From contig PLLX01000276.1 in assembly GCA_003141415.1 (NCBI GenBank), positions 1 to 48,503 of the forward strand: 48,503 bases of DNA, in the 5' to 3' direction. Each line of letters starts with the position of its first letter. The first letter of the stretch is position 1. This DNA comes from Bacteroidales bacterium (GTDB lineage Bacteria > Bacteroidota > Bacteroidia > Bacteroidales > VadinHA17). The notes under the pieces were generated by a model. That model saw nothing but the letters and a program-made list of their open reading frames with translations, had not been told where the DNA came from and searched no databases. The translations under genes and the position numbers were made by a program. Positions 36,403 through 45,110 of the stretch are shown piece by piece.

Positions 36403-37739
36403 TCTTCAAGCAGATAAGATTTCCATCCTTGTGGAGGATTAGTCTTTATTGAAAACTCGTTAAGATCAAAAAGTGATATTTGTTTACTATTTAGGAATAA
36501 CTTAGAGTCATCTGTTGATAAAAGCTTTGCAGCTTCTGTAAGAAGCGGTAATTTCCTGTAATCAAATCCCATGAGTATAGCCATGGCAATATCGTTGATC
36601 TCTGGAGAGTCTGTAAATGAAACTATACCAAGTGGTAATGGTTCAGGATTAAGGGGACCGTTTCCCTGACCAGCAATAATTCCATCACATAAAGAATAAA
36701 TACATCTCTGCCTCTTGTCGGAAAGAGACCCATCGGGCTTTCCATAAAATGCAATAAGGTTAAGATCCATCACCATCCTCCAGGTAGTATCATTGCCATA
36801 CCATCCTGCCTCCAGAGAGTGAACATCTTTTGGGAATGATAACCTCCAAAAAAGGGATGCGACTTTGGTCCATAAGAAATATGCAACAGTTCCGCGCTTT
36901 GCATTTGCCATATCAAGTGCCAATTCGGAACAATAACGCAAGTAGCTTTTCCCTGGATAGCAATCCCCACCAAAACCTGTGCCACCCAGCCTGTGATGAG
37001 GAAGGAAGTCTTTGTCCCCGTTCAGTCCTACAATATTTTTTAAAGCCCCTGTTATTCCGGATTTCTGGTGTGTTTTTATCTTCGGCATAGAGATTATAAC
37101 ATCTGCCTCAAAGAGCTCTTTTGCAACACAATATTTATGAGTACCGTGTTTATGTGAATCTACAAGCTTTGATGGATCATAATTCGTAACGCGAAATCTA
37201 TTCCGTTCCATACTAGTTATTGGTTCAAGATAGCTTTTATCCTTTAGGTTGAAAATTACATAGTCTGACAAAGGTTTTAAGTCTGTTTTCAGCCTGTTAT
37301 TCAATGGAGAAAAGGTTGCTCTCCTTAAATCCTTAATCTGTACAGGAATTTGATATTTTTTACTCAGTTCGTGAATTTTTTTCGATAATATTTCAGTAAC
37401 AGTCTCATTCCATCTGCATCCCTGGATTGGAGCATCTCCAATGATCACTGATGATGGACTTTTTTCGAGTATAACTTCCAAAGCGGCTAATAAAAAGTTG
37501 TCATTTGTACGAAGGCAGATATCATCAGTTATTTTTGAGGAGTGTTTGACCCAATTAGGCTTCAACAAAATTTTTCTTTCCTTTATCTGAGCTGATGAAA
37601 GACTTTCCCCAATAGTTTCACTAATTACTTTCCCTAGTTTGTCAAGATTGCTATAAACTGAAGATAAATCTTTTAAATCTCTGTCAAGAAGATGATTAAA
37701 TAAAGTACTTATGTTCAAAAACCTATCCATTATTTTCAT
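36399..37739 (-). CDS. DUF362 protein without an iron-sulfur domain
   Basis: 446 residues. The DUF362 core is seen in KILLKPNWVKHSS (56-68), SVIIGDAPIQGCRWNETV (97-114), the conserved MPKIKTHQKSGITGALKNIV (218-237) with LNGDKDFLPHHRLGG, and a C-terminal region with DGIIAGQGNGPLNPEPLPLG. Unlike many DUF362 proteins it has no CxxCxxC ferredoxin-like motif. The family has no agreed function. Its start overlaps the CE4-like gene and its stop overlaps the ATP-grasp gene, so the three are probably made in fixed ratio. In-frame ATGs at 37739 and 37730 are both possible starts. Confidence 0.85.
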   Translation of the reverse strand: MKIMDRFLNISTLFNHLLDRDLKDLSSVYSNLDKLGKVISETIGESLSSAQIKERKILLKPNWVKHSSKITDDICLRTNDNFLLAALEVILEKSPSSVIIGDAPIQGCRWNETVTEILSKKIHELSKKYQIPVQIKDLRRATFSPLNNRLKTDLKPLSDYVIFNLKDKSYLEPITSMERNRFRVTNYDPSKLVDSHKHGTHKYCVAKELFEADVIISMPKIKTHQKSGITGALKNIVGLNGDKDFLPHHRLGGTGFGGDCYPGKSYLRYCSELALDMANAKRGTVAYFLWTKVASLFWRLSFPKDVHSLEAGWYGNDTTWRMVMDLNLIAFYGKPDGSLSDKRQRCIYSLCDGIIAGQGNGPLNPEPLPLGIVSFTDSPEINDIAMAILMGFDYRKLPLLTEAAKLLSTDDSKLFLNSKQISLFDLNEFSIKTNPPQGWKSYLLEE

Positions 37740-38853
37740 CTTTATTCATCAATTCACCTAATTGAGGGGTGGTCATGAATTCCACGTCGGGCCAGATCCT
37801 GATGATTTCCAGCAACAGTCTTGAAAGCAGGAGTAGTCCATTGTCACGATTGGCTGGATTTATTGCACCTATATAATTTACTCTGTGTGAGCTGATTATT
37901 GCCGGTTTGTGCCATCTGAAAGCAGTTTTAATATCATACAAACAACTATCAATCCAATCTTTACCAGATTGACCTGGTTCGAAAAAGCAATTCCGGGTAA
38001 TAAATCTAATACCATTCCTTTCCTTTTGCCCGAGATAGTGCAGTACTTTTCTTTTATTCCCAAATCCAAGAGGTTCCTCCTGGATTTTTGAAGAAGACCT
38101 TAATTTTATTCCATTATCGGCTAACGTTTTATTTAGGGAATTATTAAATGGTCCGTTAGGAGGCACAAAATACTCGGCTTTATAACCAAAAATGGTTTCA
38201 AAAAGCTGCGTGCCTTCTGTAATGATGTTTTTTTGATATTCAAGTTCTGCTGGATCAGCCAGTAGAAATGCTGCCTGGTAATCAGTTTCAGGATATTTAG
38301 ATGGTACAAAGCCCCACATCCCTTCATCAAAAGCGAGTAATGTATCCCTTTCACCTGTTTTCAAGTCTTTCATCCAGGCAGAGACATTCAGGTGTTCACG
38401 ACCATGCATCTGTGGAACAAACATTTTTTTCTCTATGCCTTCCTGCCATAGATCGAATGAGTGCTCACAACCCGCGTAACGCTTCAGTGTTTCTGTAAAA
38501 GGCTCATAGAAATAATTCTGAAAATTGGATTCTTTAATTTTTTGGAAATTGGGGTTGGCTACAATTGTAAGTGGAGTAAAAGTGGCATAAATTCCGTTTT
38601 TATCTTTTATCCCTGAAAGCACTTCGAACAGGTTTCCAAGGTCTTGACTTGTTGCCAGAGTATCATTAAGATTGAACCTCTCGGCATCAGCCGATCTTAA
38701 ATCAAGACCCGATTTTTCAAGTTTCTCAAATGAGGCAAGAGATGGCATGCGTATACTGCCCCAGTCATCTGATTCTATAACCAGGATCTTTCTCATAATC
38801 CGCTTGCCAGGAGCATTGGAAAGATTTCGCCAAATTGAATTTAATTTGTCCAA
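37723..38853 (-). CDS. CE4-like polysaccharide deacetylase-fold protein
   Basis: 376 residues. The conserved start is KILVIESDDWGSIRMPS with D29-D30, then VPQMHGREHLNVSAW with H150 and H154, FVPPNGPFNNSLN, and a late SSHRVNY. The D-D/H-x3-H arrangement fits the metal site of the CE4 beta/alpha barrel, though the rest is diverged. The only ATG near the start (38796) would drop the NAPGKRIMRK stretch that I believe belongs to the family; the longer form begins with TTG directly after a stop codon. Either start is possible. It may deacetylate an amino sugar before the DUF362 and ATP-grasp proteins act. It starts the trio. Confidence 0.78.
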   Translation of the reverse strand: MDKLNSIWRNLSNAPGKRIMRKILVIESDDWGSIRMPSLASFEKLEKSGLDLRSADAERFNLNDTLATSQDLGNLFEVLSGIKDKNGIYATFTPLTIVANPNFQKIKESNFQNYFYEPFTETLKRYAGCEHSFDLWQEGIEKKMFVPQMHGREHLNVSAWMKDLKTGERDTLLAFDEGMWGFVPSKYPETDYQAAFLLADPAELEYQKNIITEGTQLFETIFGYKAEYFVPPNGPFNNSLNKTLADNGIKLRSSSKIQEEPLGFGNKRKVLHYLGQKERNGIRFITRNCFFEPGQSGKDWIDSCLYDIKTAFRWHKPAIISSHRVNYIGAINPANRDNGLLLLSRLLLEIIRIWPDVEFMTTPQLGELMNKDENNG

Positions 38854-38884
38854 TTATGTATATCGATGAAATAGTTAATTTTTA

Positions 38885-40144
38885 TTAGAAGATTGTAGTC
38901 CATGCCGAATGAGCTGATTGATCGATAAAAAGACCTGTCAGGTTAAAATAATAAAATGTTAAAGAGGTAATTGATAAAGTGCTACGTAAGCTGAAAACGA
39001 TCATCAACAATGAAAATGGGAAAGAAATCAAAACCAGGTTTGAGATTAAGGTTGATGGGGAATTTTCTGTATAAACTTTATAAATATAAAAAAATGCAAA
39101 CATCAGAAATACATATTGAAATCTGTACCCGAAATGCGGGATATCCATAGTGAAGTTTACAAATGATAATATAATCAATGAAAAGAAAAACAAATCATTT
39201 GTTTTGTCAGAATAAATAATTGTATTCTTCTTTATACGGGTGATAAAAAAAAACAAATAACAAAATATAAGCATTGAAATTATCCTATCCCTGACATACC
39301 ATGTAGTATCTGAACCGTATTTAAGATCAGAAACAAGGCCGTAATACAACTCTGTCCTGCCTTCAATTCCTTTCCCAAAATATTCCGAATATTGAAGAAT
39401 ATAACTTTTTAGAAGATCCGGTAAAATAAAGGAAAGGACTAAAATCAAATATATTATTTTCGGGTACTTTTTTAATATTGGAAAAACAATCAGAAGCAGA
39501 ACAGCAGGTAAAAAAGAGAAGTGTATAAGTACAGATGATGCAACAACAATCAAATAGCGTTTATCTCCTTTATTTATGACCTTGATTGCACCATAAAAGA
39601 ATACATAAGCAGCCAGACTCATTCTGACTCCGGACAACTGATCAATGCTGACTATGCAAGAGAATGAGATCACAAGCAAATACTTATAGATATTTCTCCC
39701 GGCTTGTTCAGATATAAATAGTGAAAGCACCTTTGTATAAACATATCCTGCGATAATTCCGAATGTACACATTAACCATTTCGCGTTACTTGTGAACCTT
39801 GAGACCAGGAAAGTTACCATGTCCCTGTAAATATCGACTGATGATTCACCAAGTCCAACCTTTAGGCGACTGTCATTAAAGTCTCTATAACTTAACCGTG
39901 AAGCAGAAGGAAATGATTGCATAACTCTGGCAAGATCCATGTACTGAAATTCCGCAACAAGGGAATAGCCAAAAAGTGCAGTAAATAAAACAAGAATAAC
40001 TTTTGATTCTCTTTTGTCGTAATAATAGAGTGCATAAAGAAAAGCACCAAAGGGCCAAAAAATTAATAAAAGAATTAGTAAATAATACCGATAACGTTCA
40101 GTTGAGTAATTAAAGGAAATATATGGACTACTTACTGGTGACAT
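38885..40144 (-). CDS. EpsG/Wzy-like polysaccharide polymerase
   Basis: 419 residues with about ten to twelve hydrophobic segments and few conserved polar sites, as usual for Wzy-type polymerases. Features that fit EpsG are the early YLLILLLIFWPFGAFLYALY, then DSRLKVGLGESSVDIYRDM before the second membrane block, DQLSGVRMSLAAYVFFYGAI (the G-R pair typical of EpsG), and HFSFLPAVLLLIVFP. It would join lipid-linked repeat units on the periplasmic face. The stop of the GT2 gene is directly followed by its ATG, implying coupling. No other polymerase candidate is seen in the window. Confidence 0.82.
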   Translation of the reverse strand: MSPVSSPYISFNYSTERYRYYLLILLLIFWPFGAFLYALYYYDKRESKVILVLFTALFGYSLVAEFQYMDLARVMQSFPSASRLSYRDFNDSRLKVGLGESSVDIYRDMVTFLVSRFTSNAKWLMCTFGIIAGYVYTKVLSLFISEQAGRNIYKYLLVISFSCIVSIDQLSGVRMSLAAYVFFYGAIKVINKGDKRYLIVVASSVLIHFSFLPAVLLLIVFPILKKYPKIIYLILVLSFILPDLLKSYILQYSEYFGKGIEGRTELYYGLVSDLKYGSDTTWYVRDRIISMLIFCYLFFFITRIKKNTIIYSDKTNDLFFFSLIILSFVNFTMDIPHFGYRFQYVFLMFAFFYIYKVYTENSPSTLISNLVLISFPFSLLMIVFSLRSTLSITSLTFYYFNLTGLFIDQSAHSAWTTIF

Positions 40145-41074
40145 TTAGTTTAATTCTGAATACTGATAGATTAATGGGCATTTTAGAACACGTACTTTAA
40201 TTATATAAAGTAATCCTTGAATAATCAAGTTCAGATATATTCTTTCATTTTTAAAGATATTAGTAATCTTCCCGGATAAAAGTTCTGATCTCAATTCAAA
40301 AACAGACTGAACACCATAATAAAGCCTTTGAGATTTATTCAGCACATTATTTCTTTTATTCCTACCCTGCTTTTGTTTTTGTTTTTGTTTTAATTTTAAA
40401 CTTTCATCCAGATGCGAAGCCCTGTTTTCTGCTTCAGTTCTGTAAATAGTGGTTACCTTCTCAGATTTGGCAATCCTGGAATATTTCGCCAACCGGTTCC
40501 ACATATCTATATCTTCGCCGTGAGAGATATTCTGATTAAAATATCCAACTTCAATAAAAATGTCCCTTTTGATAGTTATACAACCTGTAATTATTATTGG
40601 TATGCTCCACTTTGCCATATAATAGGCTGAGGTATAAAAATAGTCCTCAATATAATATCTTCTCTCAGAACCTTTCAGGTTTTTGCCTGTCATATTGTAA
40701 TTCGTGCAAAAAACTTGCGCCTCCCGAAATTTGTTGATCAGAATGCAAAACTCTTCAAGACAGTAAGGAAGCCAGAGATCGTCCGCATCCAGAAAAACAA
40801 TATATTGATTTTGCGATAATTCAATTCCCCGGTTTCGTGCACTTGAAACTCCTCCGTTATCTTTATTTAAGATTTTGATTCTTGTGTCATTAAATGAACT
40901 TGCTGCTATCAAGCTATTATCCGTCGATCCATCGTTCACTAGGACAAGTTCGAAATTGGGATATGTTTGATTAAGAACGGATTCTATGGTTGATCTGATG
41001 CTTTTCTCCTTATTAAACAGAGGAATTATGACAGAAAACCTAATCGGATCCAAAAGACCGTACTGTGAAGTCAT
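40145..41074 (-). CDS. GT2 glycosyltransferase with a Lys-Gln repeat
   Basis: 309 residues, GT-A fold. FSVIIPLFNKEKSIRSTIES (13-32), FELVLVNDGSTDNS (41-54), and the metal-binding FLDADDLW (94-101). At residues 229-236 an exact KQKQKQKQ run is encoded by a 6-base tandem repeat, between the catalytic domain and a C-terminal tail. The family adds a sugar from a nucleotide donor. Neighbours are the polymerase (downstream, adjacent) and another GT2 (upstream, four bases). Confidence 0.92.
   Translation of the reverse strand: MTSQYGLLDPIRFSVIIPLFNKEKSIRSTIESVLNQTYPNFELVLVNDGSTDNSLIAASSFNDTRIKILNKDNGGVSSARNRGIELSQNQYIVFLDADDLWLPYCLEEFCILINKFREAQVFCTNYNMTGKNLKGSERRYYIEDYFYTSAYYMAKWSIPIIITGCITIKRDIFIEVGYFNQNISHGEDIDMWNRLAKYSRIAKSEKVTTIYRTEAENRASHLDESLKLKQKQKQKQGRNKRNNVLNKSQRLYYGVQSVFELRSELLSGKITNIFKNERIYLNLIIQGLLYIIKVRVLKCPLIYQYSELN
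40371..40392. repeat. 6-base simple repeat inside the GT2 gene
   Basis: On the plus strand TTTTG TTTTTG TTTTTG TTTT; on the coding strand it gives alternating AAA/CAA codons, Lys-Gln. Unit length is a multiple of three, so slippage would change the length of the linker without breaking the frame. Confidence 0.85.
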
Positions 41075-41078
41075 AATA

Positions 41079-42047
41079 TCAAGAGATTAGACTTTTTATG
41101 AAACTCACAGTCCCCTGCAGACCTGCTTTACACAAAATGAATGAAAATTTATTTTTAGTTGGAATGTTTTCAGATCTCAGACAGTCGATAATGCTATAAT
41201 TCATCTTTCTCATATATAGTTTTGAGTAAATGCGTCGTAAGATTTTTTTATCTGAAAGTGCCAATCCCAGATACCAGAATACACTTTTTTCCATGATCCT
41301 TTTATAAAGTCGTCTTTTCAATACAATATCCCTTGCCTTACAGTCAATAAGATCTAATTGGCTTTCAAGAATATAAATATACTCCCGCGCTTTGCGGGGA
41401 GTGATTTCTGAACGTAACGTACTATTGTCGCTCTGATTATAGTAATATAAAGGCCTATCAATTCTTACGTATCTTAAATCTTCCAGGCAAAGATTCAATG
41501 TCATCCAGGTATCTTCATATATTCTCCCAACAGGAAATCTTATGTTATTAAAAAGTGCTGTTTTGAACAATTTTGTTACAACACCATAGAAAATATCAGA
41601 TTCAATAAATTTTTCTATAAGATAGTTTCCTTCACCATATTCAATTCCTTTACCAAATTTACAAATGACTTCCTTATCCTTAAAAACAGATATATACCCG
41701 CATTCTGAAATATCAGCATCATATTTTACAGCAAATCCGTATAATGTTTCTATCATTCCCGGCGCGATATAGTCATCTGCATCTATAAAGCTAATAAATG
41801 TTGCTTTGGCTATATCTATGCCTGCATTCCTTGCTTTACTCTGCCCGCCATTCAGTTTATGAATTACAACAATCCTTGCATCTTTGATGGAATATTCATC
41901 ACATATTCTGCCAGAATTATCCGTTGAACCATCATCAACCAGTATTAATTCAAAATCGGTAAAAGTCTGAGAAAGAATGCTATCAATACACTTGTGGATG
42001 TAAGGCTCCACATTATAAACAGGAACGATTATGCTAAGCTTCTGCAT
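41079..42047 (-). CDS. GT2 glycosyltransferase
   Basis: 322 residues, GT-A fold. LSIIVPVYNVEPYIHKCIDS (4-23), FELILVDDGSTDNSGRICDE (32-51), NGGQSKARNAGID (66-78), and the metal site FIDADDYI (87-94). A conserved RIYEDTWM follows in the acceptor region. The C-terminal third (from about 230) is basic and helical, as in EpsJ-like capsule transferases. It probably adds one sugar of the repeat. It follows the GT4-like gene by two bases. Confidence 0.93.
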   Translation of the reverse strand: MQKLSIIVPVYNVEPYIHKCIDSILSQTFTDFELILVDDGSTDNSGRICDEYSIKDARIVVIHKLNGGQSKARNAGIDIAKATFISFIDADDYIAPGMIETLYGFAVKYDADISECGYISVFKDKEVICKFGKGIEYGEGNYLIEKFIESDIFYGVVTKLFKTALFNNIRFPVGRIYEDTWMTLNLCLEDLRYVRIDRPLYYYNQSDNSTLRSEITPRKAREYIYILESQLDLIDCKARDIVLKRRLYKRIMEKSVFWYLGLALSDKKILRRIYSKLYMRKMNYSIIDCLRSENIPTKNKFSFILCKAGLQGTVSFIKSLIS

Positions 42048-42049
42048 AA

Positions 42050-43300
42050 TTATAGTATTACCCTCTCAAAAAGATCAACAAACTGCTTTGCCTGCGCTTC
42101 TCTCGAAAACCTTTGTTTGTATTCCTGATTTACTTTTACAGTAGTATACCCCTTTTCTTTCCATTCATACCATTTATCCAATATGAAATTATATGCGTCA
42201 TTGACGGTCCTTGCAGATATACCAATATTGGCATTATTAATGATGTTTTCCAATATATCCTCATCACTCCGTACACATAAAACCGGCCTTTCTGCACCCA
42301 GGTAATCAAAGAACTTGGTTGTAAGAACACCTTTTGGACCCTTGTTACTTAAAAAATTAGTTAATACAAGTGCAATTGAAGCCTTTTGCAATAATTCAGG
42401 AACTTTCTTAAAATCAACATAATCAAAGAAATCAATATACTTTTCAGCCATAGGGAATAACTTATGATTCAAAATTGCGGAACGAAAATTACCCGGAGTA
42501 AAAAACTGGATTCTAAAACTTTCCTTATTAATAATGTCATTCTTTTCTAATTGGCTGACAGCTTCGAACAATAAAGTTGGGTCCTGTTCATTCTCACTAA
42601 AAACAAGACCAGTGTAAATTATTAAAAAGGTGTCTGTTCTCTCAATATATCCTGGATGAAATAAATCCGGATCAAAACCATTACTAATAAGCACAACATT
42701 ATTATTGTATTTAGATATTTGCTCTACATGGAATGCCGATACCGTTGTGACTGCAGTTGCATGTAAAAGAACATTATTTCGCAATTTCAATCTATTATTT
42801 TCAAATGATCTTTGGAGATAATTGACTAATAAATCTTTGAGACTTTTGTCGATTGTATTAATCATTTCAGGTTTTTGCTCCTGAATATCTCTTAAATCAA
42901 TAATAAGTGGGATCCCCCATTTCTTTGAAATTTTCAAACCAGCATCTAAAATAAACAAATTTGCCCAGGCAACTGACACAAGCATAACAGAATAATCATC
43001 CTTTTTGAAATTCAACTTTATTCCCTTAATAAAGGGTTGTCTATTATTTATAAAATGCCTTTTCAAATTTATCAGACGCCATATCTTTTGGATTAGTCCA
43101 TGTGGAGTATCTGTATTCTTAAGATTTACCCTTACTATCTTATTATTACCGATAAGAGATTTAAAATTATTCTCTTGTATAATATTTTCAGTAATAATAT
43201 CAGCATCCCAGTCAAATGCTGAAAGATACCTAACCAGATAACCCATCCGGGGATTAAATGCCGGAGGAAATACTTCGGTTAATAACAGTACTTTTCTCAT
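42050..43300 (-). CDS. GT4-like glycosyltransferase
   Basis: 416 residues. N-terminus KVLLLTEVFPPAFNPRMGYL and ITENIIQENNF, a central VLISNGFDPDLFHPGY, then IIYTGLVFSENEQDP, and a C-terminal TTKFFDYLGAERPVLCVRSD donor region. The layout fits GT-B family 4. It follows the flippase gene with a 185-base gap holding two inverted repeats, which is the longest gap in this part of the operon. Confidence 0.86.
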   Translation of the reverse strand: MRKVLLLTEVFPPAFNPRMGYLVRYLSAFDWDADIITENIIQENNFKSLIGNNKIVRVNLKNTDTPHGLIQKIWRLINLKRHFINNRQPFIKGIKLNFKKDDYSVMLVSVAWANLFILDAGLKISKKWGIPLIIDLRDIQEQKPEMINTIDKSLKDLLVNYLQRSFENNRLKLRNNVLLHATAVTTVSAFHVEQISKYNNNVVLISNGFDPDLFHPGYIERTDTFLIIYTGLVFSENEQDPTLLFEAVSQLEKNDIINKESFRIQFFTPGNFRSAILNHKLFPMAEKYIDFFDYVDFKKVPELLQKASIALVLTNFLSNKGPKGVLTTKFFDYLGAERPVLCVRSDEDILENIINNANIGISARTVNDAYNFILDKWYEWKEKGYTTVKVNQEYKQRFSREAQAKQFVDLFERVIL

Positions 43301-43411
43301 AAGCCTCTCAAGCAGTATATAACAATTGAGCTAAGCAGGTATTAATGAAATCACAATCAATCGTAGCTCTTATTTTTAAAAGATTACTTCTTAATTGTAT
43401 TGTGTAAAACT

Positions 43412-43449
43412 ATTGATAAATCAATCGTGGACATAACAAAATATGTCCA
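43412..43449. other. Two adjacent inverted repeats between flippase and GT4-like gene
   Basis: First dyad: ATTGAT AA ATCAAT (43412-43425). Second: TGGACATA ACAAAA TATGTCCA (43428-43449), a perfect 8-bp stem with a 6-base loop. No T-run follows on the minus strand, so a simple rho-independent terminator is not supported. Binding site, RNA processing site or attenuator are possible. Confidence 0.55.
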
Positions 43450-43485
43450 TTTGTAATCTTAAAACAGAATTTACCAAGCACTATA

Positions 43486-44985
43486 TTAGTTTCTTTTTGA
43501 AAGAATAGTTTCCAATATAGACTTAAGGCTATTACGCGTTTTTGGCCTTAGTAAAGTGAGGGTAAGGTATATAGCAAAGAAAATTAGTCCTGTAAGTAAG
43601 TGTTTTGTTATATTCTCTGTTACATCTAAAAAGATAAAGATATATGTTGAAACTCCGGCAATTATTGCTGCAAACAATGGTCCGAGAAGGGATTCAAGAA
43701 CGAGTCGAATTTTTATGGGAGTCCCTCTGAAGGCAAAACAAATCAAAGGTATCATTATTAAGAAGTTCGCAATAGTATATCCTATTGCAACTCCCCTGAT
43801 TCCAAATTGGACACCTATAATAAACGAAATTGAAATTATCGTAGCAGTTACGAAGGTGAGATACATGTGCCTTTTGGCAAATCCATGGCTCAACATTACC
43901 AGACCAGGTGCAGCTGATAAAGCAACAAAGACTCCGGCAACAGACAGTATTCTAAAAACAGGTACGGCACCCATCCATTTTTGTCCCATTAAAATCCGTA
44001 TAAGAAATTCACTTTCTAAAAAACAATAAACCGAGATGGGTAATGCCAGAGAAATACTAATATCAAGTAATTGACGGAAATAACTCTGGTACCTTGCTTT
44101 ATCGTTCTTTAATGAACTAAGTACTGGTAGTGACAAAGTGGTTAATGGAGCTCTGATTTGATTTAAAGGGGTCATTAAAAGACTGAAAGCTTTTGAATAT
44201 AGTCCCAGCGGTTCTGCTCCTACAACCCTGCCAATCAGCATACTGTCGAGATTACGCGATAAATAATGCACAAAATTGCTAACTGTTAGACGCCCTCCAA
44301 ACTTCAACATTTTTCTGACTCCTGCTCCTTTATGCATTTTACCGGGGGTCCAGGGACAACTATAAAATGTTAATACAATCAATGTAACAATGCTGGCAAT
44401 TGTTCCACCCACAAGAGCCCAATAGCGAAAACCAAATACAGACAGTACTATTGCCACTACTATCATGCAAAATTGGGCCATTATGTCAATTATAGCAAGT
44501 GCCGTAAACTTAAGATGCCTTTGCAGAAGGGCCCGGTGTTGTATGATGGTTCCCTCTGCCATAAACGTGATAGATAATACAATCGTCACCGCTGTAAGCT
44601 CAGGTTTTTTATAAAACGCAGCTATTAAAGGAGATGAAAGCATAATAGCAACAGCTAAAAAAATGCTTATACCAGCATTAATCCAAAATAGAGTGCTTAT
44701 TTGCCTTCTGTCAATTACATTATTTTGAATGGTTGCTGTTGATAATCCTGCATCTTTAAACAATGCTATGAAATTTATAACTACAGTCACCATCCCTATG
44801 ATCCCAAAATCGACAGGCGTAAGTAATCTAGCCAACACGAGTGTATTAACTATGCTTAATCCAAAACTAATTCCCTGTGAAAGCACGAGTGCCAGACTGC
44901 CTCTGACTACGGTATGTCGTAATTCCTGACTCTGGAAGTCATTATTGAAAATAACGGATGGATCTAGTCTGAGCTTATTTAACAC
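43486..44985 (-). CDS. Wzx-like flippase (WzxC/MOP-type)
   Basis: 499 residues with about twelve to fourteen membrane segments. The start RHTVVRGSLALVLSQGISFG followed by LVLARLLTPVDFGIIGMVTV and LFKDAGLSTATIQ is typical of the WzxC/LPS-flippase branch of the MOP superfamily. It flips lipid-linked repeat units to the periplasm. The frame begins with GTG (44985) shortly after an in-frame TAA; there is no early ATG, so GTG is the likely start. It lies 125 bases downstream of the Wzc-like gene. Confidence 0.92.
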   Translation of the reverse strand: MLNKLRLDPSVIFNNDFQSQELRHTVVRGSLALVLSQGISFGLSIVNTLVLARLLTPVDFGIIGMVTVVINFIALFKDAGLSTATIQNNVIDRRQISTLFWINAGISIFLAVAIMLSSPLIAAFYKKPELTAVTIVLSITFMAEGTIIQHRALLQRHLKFTALAIIDIMAQFCMIVVAIVLSVFGFRYWALVGGTIASIVTLIVLTFYSCPWTPGKMHKGAGVRKMLKFGGRLTVSNFVHYLSRNLDSMLIGRVVGAEPLGLYSKAFSLLMTPLNQIRAPLTTLSLPVLSSLKNDKARYQSYFRQLLDISISLALPISVYCFLESEFLIRILMGQKWMGAVPVFRILSVAGVFVALSAAPGLVMLSHGFAKRHMYLTFVTATIISISFIIGVQFGIRGVAIGYTIANFLIMIPLICFAFRGTPIKIRLVLESLLGPLFAAIIAGVSTYIFIFLDVTENITKHLLTGLIFFAIYLTLTLLRPKTRNSLKSILETILSKRN

Positions 44986-45110
44986 AAATTACGGAATTGT
45001 TTGGCAGATTTTTATTATCAAGCCTATTAAGGCAGCAAATGGATAGGGTACTTAAAGATAGCAAGTGATATATTTTAAAGTATTAAGTTCCTAATGTTAA
45101 AAATTCATGG

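Noticed and set aside
43556-44029. 157-codon plus-strand frame inside the flippase gene
   Set aside because: Antisense to membrane segments of Wzx; no start context or domain.
44986-45110. Small hairpin GCCT/AGGC after the Wzc-like gene as a terminator
   Set aside because: Only a 4-bp stem, no T-run directly after it, and the flippase gene downstream appears to belong to the same transcript.
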